A stretch of DNA of 64,000 bases from Rhabditoides inermis (GCA_963966185.1 CAWZYM010000423.1:124001-188000); one strand, 5' to 3'; positions 1-10,748 are shown, counted from the stretch's first letter. A program made the numbers and translations. Notes: generated by a model not told the origin, from the letters alone.

Positions 1-1784
1 TATTGCAGGCGCACTGGCGCTGAGCGCAGGCGGGGCGCTGTTCAAGTTCCGCGACGTGCTGCAGTGCAAGCTGTACGAGTGCTGCAACCGCCCCTACATC
101 CAACCCAACTTTGACGGTCAGTGGGTGGGTGGGTGGAGTTGGTCATGAGCCAGTGGGCACAACAGTTTTTCACAATATGTTTCACCGTATACATTATTCG
201 TGTTTCTGTCATAGCAGACAATCTGACTTCGTTGGAAATCGAAATGAAATATGAAACACGGGCATGAGTACACTCGAAACCATAACAGTGAGTTATCGTT
301 AGTTAGTGATGTTCGTCTCTTTTTGTGAGATTCGTTTTGTTGTATGTTTGCCATCTCTTTTCACTTTATAGTATTTCACGTGTTCTCAAAAACCGTACAA
401 ATTATTCTTCAGCTATGGCGTCGGACATGCGCGACCACCTGTTCGGGCAGCACATTGTGCAGGAGACGGTCGTCCCAGCACTCAAGGCGCATCTAGAGAA
501 CAAGTGGGTGGGGGTGGGGGATCGGGGATTGAAGTGGAAGAATCACATGAAATCGGCGTATCACAATCAGAAAGGTGTACAATTCGTCCAAGCATTGAGG
601 ATACATCTGAAGAACAAAGGGGTAGGCACGCCGAAGTCTGTATTGTGTTAAAGATGTTGTGAAATGTTATGCAATGGGCGTATTTGTGTTCCGTGACAGG
701 ATGCGGACAAAATTCCACTGTCTGTTTGGAATGTTCCGATATTTCGAGAAACGCATGAAACGTATTGTGTCAGTAACAGTGTATACTGTAACCGTGTATA
801 CTGTAACAGTGTACTGTTATTTCAGGCACCCGCACAAGGCGCTGGTGCTCTCGTTCCACGGCTTCACCGGATCGGGAAAGAACTACGTGACGATGCTCAT
901 CGCCCGGAACCTGTACAAGTCGGTGGATTAGTTATTATTTTTTAAACTTTATTATTAAATAATTAGAAGTTTTATAATAAGAGATTTTTTCGTGTGTTAT
1001 TATCGTTGAGCGATTTCTGAATATATTGGTCACGCGAATAATGTCGGTGATGAAGCGTATTTGTTATGGGGTATGCACATTTCGATTTTCGACTATTTGC
1101 AGGAAGGGTCTCAAGTCGCGTTTCGTGCACTACTTTGTGGCGACGCAGGACTTTTCGGACAAGTCGAGGATGGCGCAGTATCAGGTGCGTTCTTTTCTTT
1201 CAAGTATCCGACTTCCGATCATTGCGGTAGCTTACGATTGTTTGGTTTAGATTGTACCTCGAAACGTATAGTATCCGGCTTTCTCGTATGATAAAATATG
1301 ATATATTTTGTGATGCAGAAGGAGCTGCGTGAGCGTATCGTGGAGGCGGGCAAGGCATGTGCCATCTCGCTGTTCGTGTTCGATGAGGTGGGCGAATGAC
1401 GTATAGTTAACTACGTATTGTTCCACACCACATTGAACTGAATAATATGAAAGTGTGAAACGTATGATGTCTGTTATTGACAGTTGACATGGAATGATCT
1501 TGATGAGGTGGGACGTGAGTTTCGTGACGATTAAAGATAGCTAACGAAAAGATGATCTACTTATTGTTCCACTATACGTTGAACTGAATTGTAGCATATT
1601 GTGACACGTATGATATCTGTTATTGACGATGAATCAATCACCTTGGATTTGTTGTTGCAGGTGGACAAGATGCCGGAGCAGCTGATGCATGTGGTGAAGC
1701 CGTTCGCCGACCACTACGACAACATTGGAGGCGTGGACTATAGGCGGAACGTGTTTGTCTTCCTCAGGTGCGTGGGAGTGGTGG

Positions 1785-1824
<40 letters not shown>

Positions 1825-3561
1825 AGAAGGATGATTTGTAGATCGGAGAGGTGCGTGATTGTGTGAAGGGGAGGCGGGTGAGATTAGCACGAGCACGATG
1901 CACGAGGAAAAAGAATGAGAGAAAGAAGAGAAAGAGAGCTTGTAAGATGGGGGAAAATTGAATAATATCGGGTTTGTGGCTCGGAGAGTTTTGTATTTGA
2001 ATGAGAGGTGGTGGAGGCGAGTGAGGTATGATGTTGATGTGTTTTGTTTTGCAGCAACGCCGGCGGCTCGGCGGTCATGCAGGCCACACTGCAGCAGCAC
2101 CAGAGCGGCAAGGTGGGCAGGGCAGTAGACGAGTAGTATATTGTTCTAATCAAATCAATCAATTAATTTATCCGGACTAGTATTATATGTTAACGCTTTC
2201 AAGGTGATAGCCCCGTGACGTGAGGGTAGACTTAGGTTTTACGTCTCTCGTCCGTAGTTCTATTCTCGACAAATAATTACGCACTGTGGACTGTGGGGTA
2301 GATCAGAGGAATAGGGAGAATCAACTCGCTCCAATAGTAAAGGGGAGTGGAGAGAGTGTTATAGAGTGTAGACAGTGAACGTTGTCCATTTATGATTCTG
2401 AGTGTTCTGATGTGAATACGATGTGGTGGTGAAACATATATCATCTTTTCTTTATTCGTCAAAATTCGAAATAGTATTTTTTTTTCGGATTTTCATATTT
2501 TATCAGTTTGTGGTTTATTCACTGTGTTTTTTCCCGTGTAGTTTAAAAATGTCGCATCTACAATTGATTGCAACATCCAAGTTTAGGAATGTGATGACAG
2601 ATGAAACGTGTCGTTTCACTGTTGATGTAGTGAAAGGATAATGAAGCTTTTATGGTATCATGGCTGATATCCGATTGCAGATGAAATACAGTCGCAAATA
2701 TCACTGCGTATCACTGATGAGCTAGGAAATGTGGATGTGGATAATGAAGCTAATGGAAATGAAACTCACATGGTATCGATGGGTGACAAGTGATTGCAGG
2801 TTCGCGAGCAGCTGAAGATTGCCAACATAGAGGCGATGGTATCGGAGAGCGCGTTCAATCTGCCCGGTGAGTGGATGGTGTACGGCCAAAGTCGGTCATT
2901 CCTCAGACTCTCTTCGCTGCCGATAGAAAGGGGACAAGGACCACGGTATCCACATGTTAGCGTACACAAGATGGGGGAGTTGAGGTTGAAAATACGAGTT
3001 GCCAAATTGTTTGTTCATATGTTGTTATGTAGTTTCGCTGGACGAATGATTGCGTTCCTCTTGAATACGGATATTATGATCTTGGGTTGAAACGTAGCAT
3101 TCATATTTACGTGATTTCGTTCCAGGCGGTCTGAAGATGAGTGAGCTGATCTCGAACCACCTCATCGACCACTTTATCCCCTTCCTGCCCCTCGAGAGAC
3201 AGCATGTGGTGGGTGCCGGGGGTACTATATTGTGAAGAATGGTGTACTGTTAGTTGGATTACGGTATAGCTTGCTGTATCCAGGCGATGTGCGTGCGCGC
3301 TTACCTCACCGAGCAGCGCCGCCCCGATCTGGCAGACGACAAGGACGCCGTCAACGAGATATTGGACGAGCTGCAGGTTTGTGTGTTTTGATCGGAGGGA
3401 TTGTGTTCTGATGCATGCATGTTCAGTACTTTCCCAAGAACACTCCGGTGTTCTCGTCGTCTGGCTGCAAGCGAGTGGCGCACAAGGCGAATCTGCTCAT
3501 TGAGAAGCGGGGCGGAGTGAGCGGCAAGAGCGACAGTCTGTTTGACGATGACGAGTTGTGA
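1..3561 (+). CDS. Torsin-family AAA+ ATPase, 5' end outside window
   Basis: Torsins are AAA+ ATPases of the ER and nuclear-envelope lumen that act with membrane-bound activators. I place exons at about 9-116 (the window starts in an acceptor-like TATTGCAG), 413-503, 826-918, 1103-1184, 1319-1387, 1661-1767, 2055-2112, 2800-2866, 3126-3208, 3284-3376 and 3427-3561. Phases agree at every junction and all introns start with GT and end with AG. Visible motifs are the CKLYECC stretch before the AAA domain, DHLFGQH, Walker A GFTGSGKN (torsins have GKN rather than GKT), Walker B SLFVFDEVDKM, the sensor-1 region VFVFLSNAG, and the C-terminal torsin motif FPKNTPVFSSSGCK with the conserved Gly-Cys-Lys. 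The signal peptide and N-terminus are missing because they lie upstream. Nematodes have several torsins (ooc-5, tor-1, tor-2 in C. elegans) and I cannot choose among them. The family call is firm; exact exon edges are by eye. Confidence 0.93.
780..818 (+). repeat. Short tandem repeat in torsin intron
   Basis: GTGTATACTGTAAC-like units of about 15 bases repeat two and a half times immediately before the acceptor of the exon starting at 826. Confidence 0.6.
1786..1819 (+). repeat. (GA)n microsatellite in torsin intron
   Basis: About 17 GA dinucleotides lie just after the donor of the intron that follows the exon ending at 1767. This tract creates spurious Arg-Glu or Ser-Leu ORFs. Confidence 0.95.
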
Positions 3562-3983
3562 GGAGAAGGAGAGGAGGAGGAGGAGGAGCGGGAGCAGGCT
3601 GCTCCATGTCTACTTTGTATCTAAAGGGGTAGTCTGGTGTTTCCCTTAGTCACGTTTGTATCTCAATGGGGTTCCTCACTCTATGTACGTTGCGTATCTT
3701 GTGTATGCTTTTTGCTGTATTGCCATTGCCACTAACCTCTACTCCATGTGCCGTTCCGAGTCATTTCTTGTATAGTGTATGTATTTTATTGGGTATTTAT
3801 GTCACGAGTTGGATGAGGATGACCCGCTTGTATAGAGTGTGTGAGAAGGATCTATGTGATATCGAGGATAAATTATTTGTACCATCTTGCGATTGCTTGT
3901 GGTTCTTTCGATTATGCGTTGCGATACGCTGTGATATCTCGATGTATTGATTTTTATATTGACTTGTATTTACGTGTTCAGAA
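3562..3983 (+). other. Spacer between torsin and RPF1 genes
   Basis: This 422-base gap follows the torsin stop. It opens with a GGA-rich purine stretch. I find no AATAAA in it on the plus strand. It ends in TTACGTGTTCAG just three bases before the RPF1 ATG, which looks like a splice or trans-splice acceptor. Short same-strand spacing, no canonical poly(A) signal and an acceptor beside the ATG would fit an operon, but separate transcription with a variant poly(A) signal is equally possible. Confidence 0.5.
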
Positions 3984-6071
3984 ATGGCGGACAAGGAAGG
4001 AGGCGAGCAGAAGGAGTTCAAGGATCCCACGTTGGCCGCGGCCGAGAAGAAGGTACGGTAGAAGTTGGGTTACGGTAGATTGAATCTGTGCGTTCAGGTG
4101 TCATCCCGTCTGCCGAAGCAGGCATTCGGCCGCCGTCTGGCACGTGCCGATCGCATCGACGCAGCCAAGCAGAGCAGTATGCTGAGGAGTAAGGTGGGAG
4201 CGTCGTGGGTGGTCCAGAGTGACCTGATACCTTGAAGCCGCAAGATGTCCGGGAAAAATCAATGAGGAAACGGCGGTCCAGAGTGATGAGTGACCCCTGA
4301 TTCAGGCGAAGCGCGAGCGACGCGCGGAGAGGGAGAAGGAGCGAGAGCGGCTGGGCGACGCCGCCCCGCCCAAGGAACAGCCCAAGACGATCGAGAGCAC
4401 GCGCGAACATGACATGACCATGGTCGACAACGACGATGAGGAGGTACGGTAGCCATGAGGGTACGGTAGAGGATTACCGTAATCCTAGGTGGAGCACGAC
4501 GAGGCGAACGACGAGTTTGCCGCGTACTTTAACCGCGAGACGACTCCCAAGGTGCTCATCACTGTGTCGCCCTATGCCAAGACGGTGGGTTACGGTAGAT
4601 TGAATACATATCAAGAATAGGTTGAGAGAGATGCAATTGTAAATCATTTCAATGTTTTCTCGTTTGAGGTAGGGTGATTGATAAATCGATTCCAGAAGAC
4701 GTTCAAATTCTGCTTCGAGCTGCGCAAGGTCATCCCCAACTCGGAGTTCTTCACCAGAAAGAATGTGGCGCTCAAGAAGGTGCGTTGTGGTTGTCTAACG
4801 TCGATGCATTGAGCCGTTAGTGAGACTCGACTTGTATTCTTTGTGATACGTAGTTGTGGCGGTCAGGCTAAGTTGACAACATTTGAAAGCATATTTATTG
4901 ATAGCACAGGTAATTCAAGGGTTGTACTCGATGGGGAGGTTCTTGCGGCGGACCATTCCGTCGCCCTGGAACCACTCGCGGCGGAAGGTCTTGGCGGCGC
5001 CGTCGGGGGTGTTGGTCCACTCGATGGTGATGCGGTCGTTGTTGGTGTCCTCCTGACCGTACTGGAACGCGTCGCAAGAGACGGCCATCAGCACGGCCTC
5101 CTTGGGGTCGAGCACTCCGCACGGCGGGTCGACGCCGAGGCGCTTCATGTTGGTGGTCTTGATGGCCCATCCGATGCGGCGACCTCCAGCGTTTGTGATC
5201 TAAACGGGACACAGTGAGAATCAATCGATATCAGTCGATATCAACAGTTCACTACCTTGATGTGGTAGGTGTGCTTGTCATCGTAGGGGGCGTTGAAGAC
5301 GATCTTGGTACCCGGCTGGGTGTTGATATCTCCGGGAGGGACGGACTGAGCCATGGCGAATGGATGCCGGCAGCCCGCCGCTCCCGACTTTTATTCGCCT
5401 CTCAAACAACCCCTGATCACGCCGGAATGACTAAACACAGTATTCATAATGAGATAGGTAAATAAAAGTGATTTAAATAATTAAAATGAAGTTGATAAAT
5501 GGAATTATCGGAGAAGACGGGTTGATAAGACCGTGGTTCAAGGTGTATGTGAAGTGTGTTGCAGGTTGTGATAATTGATTTATTGATTTATTATTTATTG
5601 ATCGATTGATTGATTTCAGGTGGTGAAGCAGGCCATCTCGAAGGGCTACACGGATCTGATCGTGGTGCACGAGGATCACAAGGAGCCCAGTGAGTATAGG
5701 GGGGGAGGAAGACGAAGGGGGAAGAGAGAGAGAGAGAGAGAGAAGGAGGGGAAGAGAGAGAGGAGGGAGCCTCCAACTATGGCATCAGATTGATTCCTAG
5801 TACATGGACATGGATGTTTATTACCGCTCAGCCTAGTGTGTGGGTTGTTGGCGATGAAGTCTGCACTAACAACGTCATGATTCCGAATACACCCTTGTTT
5901 GTTAGCCCTTTGAGTGAAGTGTGTTTTGTGTGGTGTACATGTGATGGTTGCAGACGGCATCATTCTGTGTCACTTGCCCGAGGGACCGACTGCCTACTTC
6001 AAGATCAACAACATGACCTTTACCAAGGATCTCAAGGTGAGGGAGGATGAGGGAGGGGAGAGGGAGAGGGA

Positions 6072-6131
<60 letters not shown>

Positions 6132-7061
6132 TGTGTTGTCTAGAAGCACGGCGAGTCGACGGACCACCACCCCGAGGTGATCCTCAACAACTTCAATACC
6201 CGCCTCGGACACACGATTGCGCGGTGAGTTTGATTTTGATAGAACATGGAAGATTGATATTTTTCTATTCTCACAATAAAGTGCGCGCGGTGGGGTAGAT
6301 CATAAAAAAGACGGAGAGGTAGCTTTCGGCAATAGAGCGCAAAACCAGAGAATGCAGATTGTTATGGCACCGTATATCGAACTGCGAGCGAGGTACATCG
6401 AAAACTATCGCTCTGGCGCAGGCTATGTTGTTTGCTCGATCTTTTTATTGAGAAGAGACGCTGATATGTAGCTTATAGTGCCAGCTTCTCTACATTTTGT
6501 TTCTTTATCGGATCGTCTATGTGGTTGTGTTGCAGTATGTTTGCGTGTCTATTCCCGCATGACCCGAAGTTCACGGGACGCCGAGTGGTGACGCTGCACA
6601 ACCAGCGAGACTACATCTTCTTCCGCCATCACAGGTGGGGGGAGGGAGGGGGAGGGGGTAGAGAGGAAGAGAGAGGGGGGAGAGGAGAGAGGGAGAGGAG
6701 AGAGAGAGAGGGGGGGGAAGAGAGAGAAGGGAGGGAGGGAGAGAGGGGGAGGGGGTAGAGAGGGAGGGAGGAGAGGAGAGAGAGAGAGACGTGCCTCTCT
6801 GCAGGTACGAGTTCAAGCGCGAGGGTAAGAAGGCTGCGCTGTTGGAGTTGGGTCCTCGCTTCACTCTCCGTCTCAAGTGGCTCCAGAAGGGCACCTTCAA
6901 CAGCCGCATGGGAGAGTACGAGTGGGTGCTCAAGGTACGGTTTTTTGTATTTTGGCTATCGGTAGTACGGTACATTGCATATTACGGTAATAGTACGGTA
7001 TTCATTATTCCCATTTCAGCGCCACGAGATGGAGACGTCGCGACGTCGCTTCTTCCTCTAA
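3984..7061 (+). CDS. rpf-1: Ribosome production factor 1 (Brix domain)
   Basis: RPF1 is a nucleolar Brix-domain protein needed for assembly of the large ribosomal subunit. Eleven exons join in phase to 328 codons: 3984-4052, 4098-4193, 4306-4443, 4489-4584, 4696-4779, 5620-5689, 5954-6036, 6144-6223, 6536-6634, 6805-6934 and 7020-7061. The N-terminal third is charged and Lys/Arg/Glu-rich. The Brix domain starts near [13 protein letters not shown] and continues through [66 protein letters not shown] and [18 protein letters not shown], all close to animal RPF1. Length is close to the usual 330-350 residues and the C-terminus [12 protein letters not shown] is the expected short basic tail. The ATG follows the acceptor-like GTGTTCAG at 3980. 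Intron 5 (4780-5619) hosts an antisense major sperm protein gene, and several introns hold long GA tracts. Confidence 0.95.
4894..4899 (-). terminator. Poly(A) signal of the MSP gene
   Basis: TTTATT on the plus strand reads AATAAA on the minus strand, 15 bases past the MSP stop codon. A short 3' UTR is normal for MSP genes. Confidence 0.75.
4915..5354 (-). CDS. msp: Major sperm protein (MSP), nested in RPF1 intron 5
   Basis: MSP is the small immunoglobulin-fold protein that polymerises to drive nematode sperm crawling and also signals oocyte maturation. Exon 1 is 5256-5354 (33 codons) and exon 2 is 4915-5199 (94 codons plus stop), split by a 56-base GT-AG intron in phase 0. The 127-residue product equals the standard MSP length. 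It begins [17 protein letters not shown] and ends [25 protein letters not shown], with [33 protein letters not shown] and [14 protein letters not shown] between. The gene lies wholly inside an intron of the RPF1 gene on the opposite strand, so the two transcripts overlap as precursors. It looks intact. MSP genes are multicopy and sperm-specific in other nematodes; sperm-specific expression here is inferred. Confidence 0.97.
5355..5475 (-). promoter_or_regulatory. Probable MSP promoter region
   Basis: The stretch upstream of the MSP start must hold its promoter because RPF1 exon 6 begins at 5620. It contains a GATA core (plus-strand GAGATAGG near 5450-5457). C. elegans msp promoters use GATA-type sites, so this is a candidate element only. 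No convincing TATA box was identified. Confidence 0.3.
5701..5769 (+). repeat. GA-rich purine tract in RPF1 intron 6
   Basis: The tract is almost pure purine on the coding strand and begins about 11 bases after the donor at 5690. It includes a run of some ten GA units. Confidence 0.95.
6037..6127 (+). repeat. (AG)n microsatellite in RPF1 intron 7
   Basis: This purine tract runs from the donor and ends in a pure (AG)n run of about 50 bases. It stops about 16 bases before the acceptor at 6143, so it fills most of the intron. Confidence 0.95.
6635..6789 (+). repeat. Polypurine tract filling RPF1 intron 9
   Basis: About 155 bases of nearly pure GGGA/GAGA sequence occupy the intron from its donor to just before the acceptor GCCTCTCTGCAG. 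Other reading frames across it are low-complexity artefacts. Confidence 0.95.
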
Positions 7062-7204
7062 ATATCGACTTTTGTACTTTGAAATGTTACTGTTATGTGT
7101 TTGTTGCGCTGTTTGTCTGTTAGCGAAAGCGGAGTGAGATGGTTGGAGTGAGTTGAGACGTTGTTATGTTATTGTCCTGGAATTTTATGTAGTTGTGGTT
7201 TGTG

Positions 7205-7210
7205 AATAAA
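7205..7210 (+). terminator. Poly(A) signal of RPF1
   Basis: A canonical AATAAA lies about 145 bases after the RPF1 stop codon, on the coding strand. No other gene separates them. Confidence 0.8.
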
Positions 7211-7368
7211 TATTCACTTTGACCTGATCAGCTCCTTTTTCTGATATTTCTTTAACTGCCCTGATGTCTTTCCTGAAAGTGTGAAACTAGTGGGGTTGTC
7301 TCAGGGGTTGTTTGAGAGTAGGGTTGTTTGGGAGTGGGGTAGTCTGAGATCAGTTGGCAATCCAGCAT
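7211..7368. other. Gene-satellite boundary, G-rich
   Basis: This is unique sequence between the RPF1 3' end and the first satellite unit. It includes spaced G-runs (two GGGGTTG, then AGGGTTG, TTGGGAG and TGGGGTA) at about 7291-7340, which might form a weak G-quadruplex on the plus strand. No ORF or RNA gene is visible. Confidence 0.5.
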
Positions 7369-9562
7369 CATTTTTCTGCTAAAGCGGTCCGCATGACCCG
7401 ACTACATTGAAATCAATGTGTTTCACCCTCCTGCAAGCGATATTATCTTAAGAAATCATTTTCCTGCTGAAGCGGTCCGTATGTTATTACAGGTGGACAT
7501 GACTCCTATACGCTATAAGAATACACTCCGATTCGAAATATGAGAAAGCCATGACCTCACTAGATCGAAATTAATGTGATTCACCCTCCTGCAAGCGATA
7601 TTATCTTGAGAAATCATTTTCCTGCTAAAGCGGTCCGTATGTTATTACAGGTTCACATGACTCCTATACGCTATACGACTACACTCCGATTCGAAATATG
7701 AGAAAGCCATGACCCCACTAGACCGAAATCAATAAGTTTTACCCTTCTGCAAGCGATATTATCTTAAGAAATCATTTTCCTGCTAAAGCGGTCCGTATGT
7801 TATTACAGGTGGACATGACTCCTATACGCTATACGACTACACTCCGATTCGAAATATGAGAAAGCCATGACTTCACTAGATCGAAATCAATGTGTTTCAC
7901 CCTCCTGCAAGCGATATTATCTTAAGAAATCATTTTCCTGCTGAAGCGGTCCGTATGTTATTACAGGTTCACATGACTCCTATACGCTATACGACTACAC
8001 TCCGATTCGAAATATGAGAAAGCCATGACCCCACTACATCGAAATCAATGTGTTTTACCCTCCTGCAAGCGATATTATCTTAAGAAATCATTTTCCTGCT
8101 AAAGCGGTCCGTATGTTATTACAGGTGGACATGACTCCTATACGCTATACGACTACACTCCGATTCGAAATATGAGAAAGCCATGACTTCACTAGATCGA
8201 AATCAATGTGTTTCACCCTCCTGCAAGCGATATTATCTTAAGAAATCATTTTCCTGCTGAAGCGGTCCGTATGTTATTACAGGTTCACATGACTCCTATA
8301 CGCTATACGACTACACTCCGATTCGAAATATGAGAAAGCCATGACCCCACTACATCGAAATCAATGTGTTTTACCCTCCTGCAAGCGATATTATCTTAAG
8401 AAATCATTTTCCTGCTAAAGCGGTCCGTATGTTATTACAGGTGGACATGACTCCTATACGCTATACGACTACACTCCGATTCGAAATATGAGAAAGCCAT
8501 GACTTCACTAGATCGAAATCAATGTGTTTCACCCTCCTGCAAGCGATATTATCTTAAGAAATCATTTTCCTGCTGAAGCGGTCCGTATGTTATTACAGGT
8601 TCACATGACTCCTATACGCTATACGACTACACTCCGATTCGAAATATGAGAAAGCCATGACCCCACTACATCGAAATCAATGTGTTTTACCCTCCTGCAA
8701 GCGATATTATCTTAAGAAATCATTTTCCTGCTAAAGCGGTCCGTATGTTATTACAGGTTCACATGACTCCTATACGCTAAACGACTACACTCCGATTCGA
8801 ATTATGAGAAAGCCATGACCCGAATACGTTGAAATCAATGTGTTTCACTCTCCTGCAAGCAATATAATCTTAAGAAATCATTTTCCTGCTAAAGCGGTCC
8901 GTATGTTATTACAGGTGGACATGACTCCTATACGCTATACGACTACACTCCGATTCGAAATATGAGAAAGCCATGACCTCACTAGATCGAAATCAATGTG
9001 TTTCACCCTCCTGCAAGCGATATTATCTTAAGAAATCATTTTCCTGCTGAAGCGGTCCGTATGTTATTACAGGTTCACATGACTCCTATACGCTATACGA
9101 CTACACTCCGATTCGAAATATGAGAAAGCCATGACCCCACTACATCGAAATCAATGTGTTTTACCCTCCTGCAAGCGATATTATCTTAAGAAATCATTTT
9201 CCTGCTAAAGCGGTCCGTATGTTATTACAGGTGGACATGACTCCTATACGCTATACGACTACACTCCGATTCGAAATATGAGAAAGCCATGACTTCACTA
9301 GATCGAAATCAATGTGTTTCACCCTCCTGCAAGCGATATTATCTTAAGAAATCATTTTCCTGCTGAAGCGGTCCGTATGTTATTACAGGTTCACATGACT
9401 CCTATACGCTATACGACTACACTCCGATTCGAAATATGAGAAAGCCATGACCCCACTACATCGAAATCAATGTGTTTTACCCTCCTGCAAGCGATATTAT
9501 CTTAAGAAATCATTTTCCTGCTAAAGCGGTCCGTATGTTATTACAGGTTCACATGACTCCTA
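7369..9562. repeat. 158-bp satellite array, segment 1
   Basis: The marker GCGGTCCGTATG recurs at 7472, 7630, 7788 and 7946, exactly 158 bases apart, giving about 14 monomers. The first unit is a junction product: GCGGTCCG runs straight into CATGACCC, skipping part of the monomer. From about 7500 on, two variants alternate. One has GTGGACATG, TTCACTAGATC and TTTCACC; the other has GTTCACATG, CCCACTACATC and TTTTACC. This makes a 316-bp dimeric higher-order unit. Monomers are of the GCGATATTATC/GAAATATG subfamily. The segment is interrupted at 9563 by a TIR element. Confidence 0.97.
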
Positions 9563-9597
9563 TACTAAGCGCGCAACTAGCTCAGCATTTTCCGATC

Positions 9598-9643
9598 AAA
9601 AAATTATCGCGCTCTATCTACAGATAGAGCGCGATTATTTTTT
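9598..9643. repeat. 22-bp-arm hairpin near TIR element end
   Basis: Arms 9598-9619 and 9622-9643 are inverted complements with a single mismatch and a two-base spacer. The core ATCGCGCTCTATCT pairs perfectly over 14 bases with AGATAGAGCGCGAT, and the outer parts are A-rich and T-rich. As RNA on the plus strand it would be a strong stem followed by U-residues. Confidence 0.9.
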
Positions 9644-9928
9644 TGCTCTATTCACAATGGCTTCCCGCCATCCCGCGGTGTTTCCATCAGCAGTTTTTGA
9701 TTATTTTCGAAATTCTTTCTGTTTGTATGTATTTGTTATAATTTGTTATATGATAGGCTTGCACTTAGCTCAGGATTTCCTGTTGAATTTTTCCGTTCGT
9801 ATGTATGTCGCGTTGTTGTATGACTGTTCATTTCATGATCTTTATTTGTCGCTGTCGTGTTTTATAATAGTTTTCATTGTGCTTACTTACAACCTACAGT
9901 TGTGATTGCGAAGTAGTGTGTTTCAGTT

Positions 9929-10427
9929 GAATCATGATGGAGCTGGCGCACCGCGCTGATCAAGCCGGTTTCGTTGCGCAAGAAGCTGCGCAGTCATCGC
10001 GGGTGTGTGGCGCCAGTTTCTGGATGAGGTAAGGACGTAAGAATTGCGATTATCATGTTTCATCTAGTTGTGTTTTATTGTAGTATTCGTCATGGTTGCA
10101 GATGATGTCGCACCGAGCCCGCGAGACGGGAAGACCGCGTGACCCGACAAACATCGCCGCCTCGCCTGCCCGTTCTCTCCACTCTCCACCTCGCACTCTC
10201 GCACAGAAAGGTTTTTAACTTCGTGGTTTTACTTTGTGTAAATGTATTCATAACAGTGGTGATTCAACAACAATATGATGATAGCGAAAGCCCTGAAACA
10301 TATTTGTTGCAGGTTCTCGTGGATGACAGCCTAACAGCGCGTCTTCATCAAGGACCACTGACATCTCGGATACACCTAACAACAATCAAATCGTCATGTT
10401 CTATTGTAATCGCTAAATCGAAATAAA
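9929..10427 (+). pseudogene. Exon-like segments carried in TIR element
   Basis: Three stretches are bounded by good nematode splice signals. One runs from after GTGTTTCAG (about 9929) to GGATGAG|GTAAGG (10029). The next runs from after GGTTGCAG (about 10101) to CAGAAAG|GTTTTT. The third runs from after TGTTGCAG (about 10313) to an AATAAA at 10422-10427. No single open frame runs through the joined segments; the frame starting MMELAHRADQAG hits a stop at the first junction. This looks like a captured gene fragment or a non-coding transcript. No family is recognised. Confidence 0.35.
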
Positions 10428-10713
10428 TATGTTTGCGCTGGTTTATGTCTGTCTAACATCATGTATATTCTTGGTTTATGGCATTACTTTTCTTAACACT
10501 GATTCAATGACTAGTCATGTGCATTGGTGATTCTGATTATTGAATGAGTTTTGGTATAAACTTTTCAAAACCAAAGATTTTGTGTCATGGTTGTCGGGAG
10601 TGGCCGGCTGGCGCGCGCCTGTCTCTATTTCTCTGCCGTCTCTCGTCGTCTAACCTATTCGTCGCGCTCGGCTCTCTTGCGCGAGAGAGCGGAACTGGTG
10701 GGCGAGCCTAGTA

Positions 10714-10748
10714 TATACGCTATACGACTACACTCCGATTCGAAATAT
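10714..10748. repeat. Satellite remnant between two insertions
   Basis: Thirty-five bases of satellite monomer (TATACGCTATACGAC through TTCGAAATAT) separate the TIR element from the LTR element. They show that both inserted independently into the array. Confidence 0.95.

Larger units (their letters stand above)
9563..10713. mobile_element. TIR element inserted in satellite (1151 bp)
   Basis: The uninterrupted monomer reads CCTATACGCTATACG. Here the sequence leaves it after CCTA and rejoins at TATACGC at 10714. The insert begins TACTAAGCGCGC and ends GCGAGCCTAGTA, imperfect 12-base terminal inverted repeats with two mismatches, flanked by a TA duplication. A TA target and short TIRs suggest a Tc1/mariner-like non-autonomous element, although a TATA duplication with shorter TIRs is an alternative reading. 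It holds a near-perfect hairpin near the left end and exon-like segments, but no transposase ORF. Confidence 0.65.

Noticed and set aside
1601..2162. Low-complexity Ser/Leu or Arg/Glu ORFs around the GA tract
   Set aside because: They come from GA microsatellite translation inside torsin introns and overlap the real exons in other frames.
6571..6975. Minus-strand 134-codon ORF over RPF1 exons 9 and 10
   Set aside because: It reads the polypurine intron as Ser/Leu/Pro repeats and is a shadow of RPF1.
9563..10713. Helitron, from the hairpin near the right end and CTAG
   Set aside because: No TC start, the target is not A|T, and a TA duplication with inverted termini fits a TIR element better.
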